From contig NC_092588.1 in the NCBI RefSeq assembly GCF_047663525.1, positions 88,905,501 to 88,969,500 on the forward strand: DNA of 64,000 nucleotides. Direction: 5' to 3'. This DNA comes from Anas platyrhynchos. Lineage: Eukaryota > Chordata > Aves > Anseriformes > Anatidae. This document shows positions 63,246 to 64,000 of the stretch, piece after piece. Numbering within the stretch: position 1 is the first letter of the stretch; every line of letters begins with the position of its first letter. Below the pieces are notes generated by a model, which was given only the letters and a program-made list of their open reading frames with translations, had not been told where the DNA came from and did no database searches. Made by a program: the position numbers and the translations under genes.

Positions 63246-64000
63246 GTGTGTTTTTATTCTTTCCATTAGTAAAATAATATTTTATTTGGCCCTTTTTTAT
63301 TTTCCTTCTGTGCTATTATATACGTCTAAGAAACTTGAATTGAGATGTGATTAATTTTGGGAAAGGGATTTTAGATGTTTATATGCTAAATAAAAAATTA
63401 TACCGAGACATAGTAAGTCACAAGAAGGGGAAGAAGAAAGTCATGACTGGCCTGCAGAACCATGTGATAACTCTGTGTTCTGCTTTTAACAAAGCAAATG
63501 TCCCATTTTCATTGCTTTGTCCCTTTTGTCAAATATTAGAGCTCCACCTTCCCAGCCTCTTCGCTGTACCTGTCTCTCTCATTTTCAGTCAAACCACCAG
63601 AAAAAGCTTTTACCATGTGACTTATTCAGAAAAGGACGATTTCAGAGTAGAATCAGTTCCCTATTGATTGTAAAGTAAAGATGATTTTTGTTTTTCTGAG
63701 CAAGAAGATGGAACTTTTCTATGGAGTGGAAGAAAGGCATATCATATCCTACTAGAACTTCCTTATCATTTGTAGAAGTTGGCAAACGGGTAGGCAGGGG
63801 CTGTAGGGAGAAAATGTGGGATCGCATCATTAGGACACCTGAGTGCTGTCTTGAAAAATGCCATTCTTCCTTCCCTTCTGTCACGGTTAGTCTAGCACTG
63901 AGCAAATCACTCAGCCTGAGTATTTCAGAGATGGTTGCTAATCATTTGCTCATCTCTCTGACAAAGTTTGAATCCCAGAGCCAAAATATAAGCAGAATGG

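Larger units (their letters stand above)
57177..64000 (+). other. CDYL: CDYL intron 1, distal part
   Basis: AT-rich sequence without a supported exon to the end of the window. Two conspicuous simple repeats (59263-59354, 63205-63243) are listed separately, and a (TA)n run occurs near 57,685-57,700. Frames up to about 106 codons (for example 63347-63667) show no recognisable domain. Confidence 0.65.

Overview
The window looks like nuclear DNA from a bird. The evidence is several CR1 LINE 3' ends of the avian type, a solo endogenous-retrovirus LTR of a kind widespread in birds, an AT-rich background and one very CpG-rich vertebrate promoter island. I cannot place it to species or order from sequence alone. 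Reading frames in the AT-rich part are short and unconvincing, and there is no sign of bacterial or viral gene organisation.

The only gene I can name is CDYL (chromodomain Y-like). Its short-isoform first coding exon lies on the + strand inside a CpG island (about 50.80-52.60 kb). The exon codes for MASEELYE from an ATG in strong context at 51735 and ends at a GT splice donor (51759). The chromodomain exon that should follow is not in the window, so everything from 51759 to 64000 is read as CDYL intron 1, more than 12.2 kb long. The island carries long GGA/GAA purine tracts, G-runs that could form quadruplexes and short GC-rich tandem repeats.

Layout. 1-5.4 kb: noncoding AT-rich DNA with a mosaic polypyrimidine microsatellite of about 570 bp. 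5.38-6.44 kb: a complete solo LTR with TATA-like box, AATAAA and a 5-bp target duplication. 6.4-18 kb: noncoding. 18.45-20.91 kb: a degraded CR1 covering endonuclease, reverse transcriptase and 3' end. 22.45-25.96 kb: two minus-strand CR1 3' fragments. One of these shares a perfectly identical 182-bp segment, in inverted orientation, with the 18-21 kb CR1. 26-46.6 kb: mostly unrepetitive noncoding DNA with a 196-bp GGAA microsatellite and small hairpins. 46.67-48.58 kb: two more CR1 copies. 49.12-50.40 kb: a broken protein-like reading frame of unknown origin, possibly a retrocopy. 50.8-52.6 kb: the CDYL promoter and exon 1. 52.6-64 kb: CDYL intron 1 with one 740-bp CR1, a TTTTA pentanucleotide array and a TA repeat.

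I found no new multi-gene system. The best leads are the inverted identical CR1 tract (possible gene conversion), the decayed reading frame just upstream of the CDYL island, and the stop-free acidic frame leading into the CDYL start codon.
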